Program-made: the position numbers and the translations under genes
DNA from: CAYRIF01 sp964424205
Lineage (GTDB): Bacteria; Bacteroidota; Bacteroidia; Cytophagales; Cyclobacteriaceae
Direction: 5' to 3'
Length of the DNA stretch: 6,240 nucleotides
Assembly (NCBI GenBank): GCA_964424205.1
Contig: CAYRIF010000229.1
Location: 1-6,240, forward strand
Shown: positions 5,252 to 6,240 of the stretch, piece by piece
How the letters are laid out: every line of letters starts with the position of its first letter
How positions within the stretch are numbered: position 1 is the first letter of the stretch
Notes under the pieces: model-generated
The model's input: the letters and a program-made list of their open reading frames with translations, nothing else
Told to the model about the DNA's origin: nothing
The model's database searches: none

Positions 5252-6240
5252 ATGATAAAACGTCTATTAGAGGATAGCATTAATCAAAAGTTAACCTTGG
5301 GGAAAGCTATAATTGTCTTAGGGCCAAGGCAGACAGGAAAGACAACGTTGCTTAATGAGGTTTGCAAAAATAGAGATTGCCTTACATTAGATGGGGATGA
5401 CCCAATAGACCGAGAGCTACTCTTAAATGCTAATAAAAAGAAACTGCAGCAAATAATTGGCAATCATAAATTTGTATTTATTGATGAAGCACAAAGGATA
5501 AAAAATATAGGGCTTACACTCAAAATAATTATAGACCAAATAGCAGGAGTTCAATTATTGGTAAGTGGGTCCTCTGCCTTGGAACTTGCCAATGAAATCA
5601 ACGAGCCGCTGACGGGCAGAAAATGGGAGTATATGCTATATCCCATAAGTTGGAAAGAACTTGTAGCGCATAGTAGTTATCTCGATGCTACTAAACAATT
5701 AGAACAGCGCCTTATTTATGGCATGTATCCAGATGTTGTGATGAACTTGGGAGAAGAAAAAGAAATTTTGCAGCAACTTTCTTCTAGTTATTTATATAAA
5801 GATCTATTAAGTTATCAAGGCATTCGAAAAACTGACCTGATAGAAAAATTGCTCAAGGCATTAGCTTTTCAGGTCGGCAATGAAGTTTCTTATAATGAGC
5901 TGTCTCAATTATTGGGCGTTGATAAAAATACGATTAATCACTATATTAATCTGCTAGAAAAAGCTTTTATTGTTTACCGGCTTCCTTCCTACAGTAGAAA
6001 TACCAGGAACGAAATAAGGAATAATCGTAAAATATACTTTTATGACAATGGGATACGCAACGCAATTATAGCAAATTTCCAACCGTTGGGTTTACGGCAA
6101 GATATAGGGGCACTTTGGGAGAATTTTTTAATGAGTGAGCGACTAAAGTACACGAGGTATTCAAATATATGGGTCAATCGTTATTTTTGGCGTAATTACC
6201 AACAGCGAGAAATTGACTATATAGAGGAGAGAGACGGAAA
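5252..6240 (+). CDS. AAA_14/DUF4143-type ATPase, 3' end cut by window edge
   Basis: 329 full codons run from the ATG to the window edge with no stop. An in-frame TAA at 5246-5248 makes this ATG the earliest possible start. The N-terminal P-loop ATPase has Walker A GPRQTGKTT (24-32), Walker B FVFIDEAQ (74-81, Asp78-Glu79) and a sensor-like LLVSGSSA (102-109). YPISWKEL (130-137), GMYPDVV (157-163) and SSYLYKDLL (178-186) are typical of the AAA_14 plus DUF4143 family. A winged-helix-like segment (about 212-247, LSQLLGVDKNTINHYINLLE) follows. The start of a PD-(D/E)XK-like C-terminal domain is also visible (YFYDNG 262-267, LWENF 288-292, REIDYIE 319-325). Members are usually about 370-400 residues, so the last 40-70 are missing. 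No signal peptide or membrane helix is seen; it is cytoplasmic. The family is widespread and often multicopy in Bacteroidota, with no settled function. Paired palindromes overlap its promoter. Confidence 0.92.
   Translation, partial: MIKRLLEDSINQKLTLGKAIIVLGPRQTGKTTLLNEVCKNRDCLTLDGDDPIDRELLLNANKKKLQQIIGNHKFVFIDEAQRIKNIGLTLKIIIDQIAGVQLLVSGSSALELANEINEPLTGRKWEYMLYPISWKELVAHSSYLDATKQLEQRLIYGMYPDVVMNLGEEKEILQQLSSSYLYKDLLSYQGIRKTDLIEKLLKALAFQVGNEVSYNELSQLLGVDKNTINHYINLLEKAFIVYRLPSYSRNTRNEIRNNRKIYFYDNGIRNAIIANFQPLGLRQDIGALWENFLMSERLKYTRYSNIWVNRYFWRNYQQREIDYIEERDG

Overview
The window looks like chromosomal DNA from a Bacteroidota bacterium, probably a Cytophagales- or Flavobacteriia-like lineage. 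The evidence is an AT-rich sequence, a TonB-dependent receptor that begins with a carboxypeptidase-regulatory-like domain, a second secreted protein with the same kind of domain, A-rich translation starts without a clear Shine-Dalgarno sequence, and promoter sites that match the Bacteroidota -7 element TAnnTTTG. No rRNA, tRNA, CRISPR array, transposase or phage gene is visible.

Layout. Positions 1-712 (minus strand) hold an almost complete DJ-1/PfpI-family gene whose end runs off the left edge. Positions 713-1068 are a 356-bp divergent intergenic region with a 6-bp inverted repeat and five copies of GTGCG/CGCAC, a possible regulatory cluster. Positions 1069-3852 (plus) encode a 927-residue TonB-dependent outer-membrane receptor, followed by a small AT hairpin and a strong intrinsic terminator. 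A perfect -7 promoter element then precedes a 387-residue exported protein of unknown function at 3998-5161 (plus). The 90-bp gap at 5162-5251 holds two tandem 26-bp palindromes, spaced 32 bp centre to centre and overlapping a perfect -7 element. The second palindrome touches the ATG of an AAA_14/DUF4143-type ATPase, which runs off the right edge (5252 to beyond 6240).

How the genes relate. The receptor and the exported protein both belong to the cell envelope, but a terminator and a new promoter separate them, so they are probably independent transcription units. No SusD-like lipoprotein is present, so this is not a classical Sus-type glycan pair, and the receptor's substrate cannot be read from the sequence. 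The DJ-1-like gene is divergent and may or may not share control with the receptor. The ATPase appears to be a separate, individually regulated gene. Its paired palindromes are the most unusual structure in the window. Otherwise the region is fairly ordinary, and I see no convincing multi-gene novel system.
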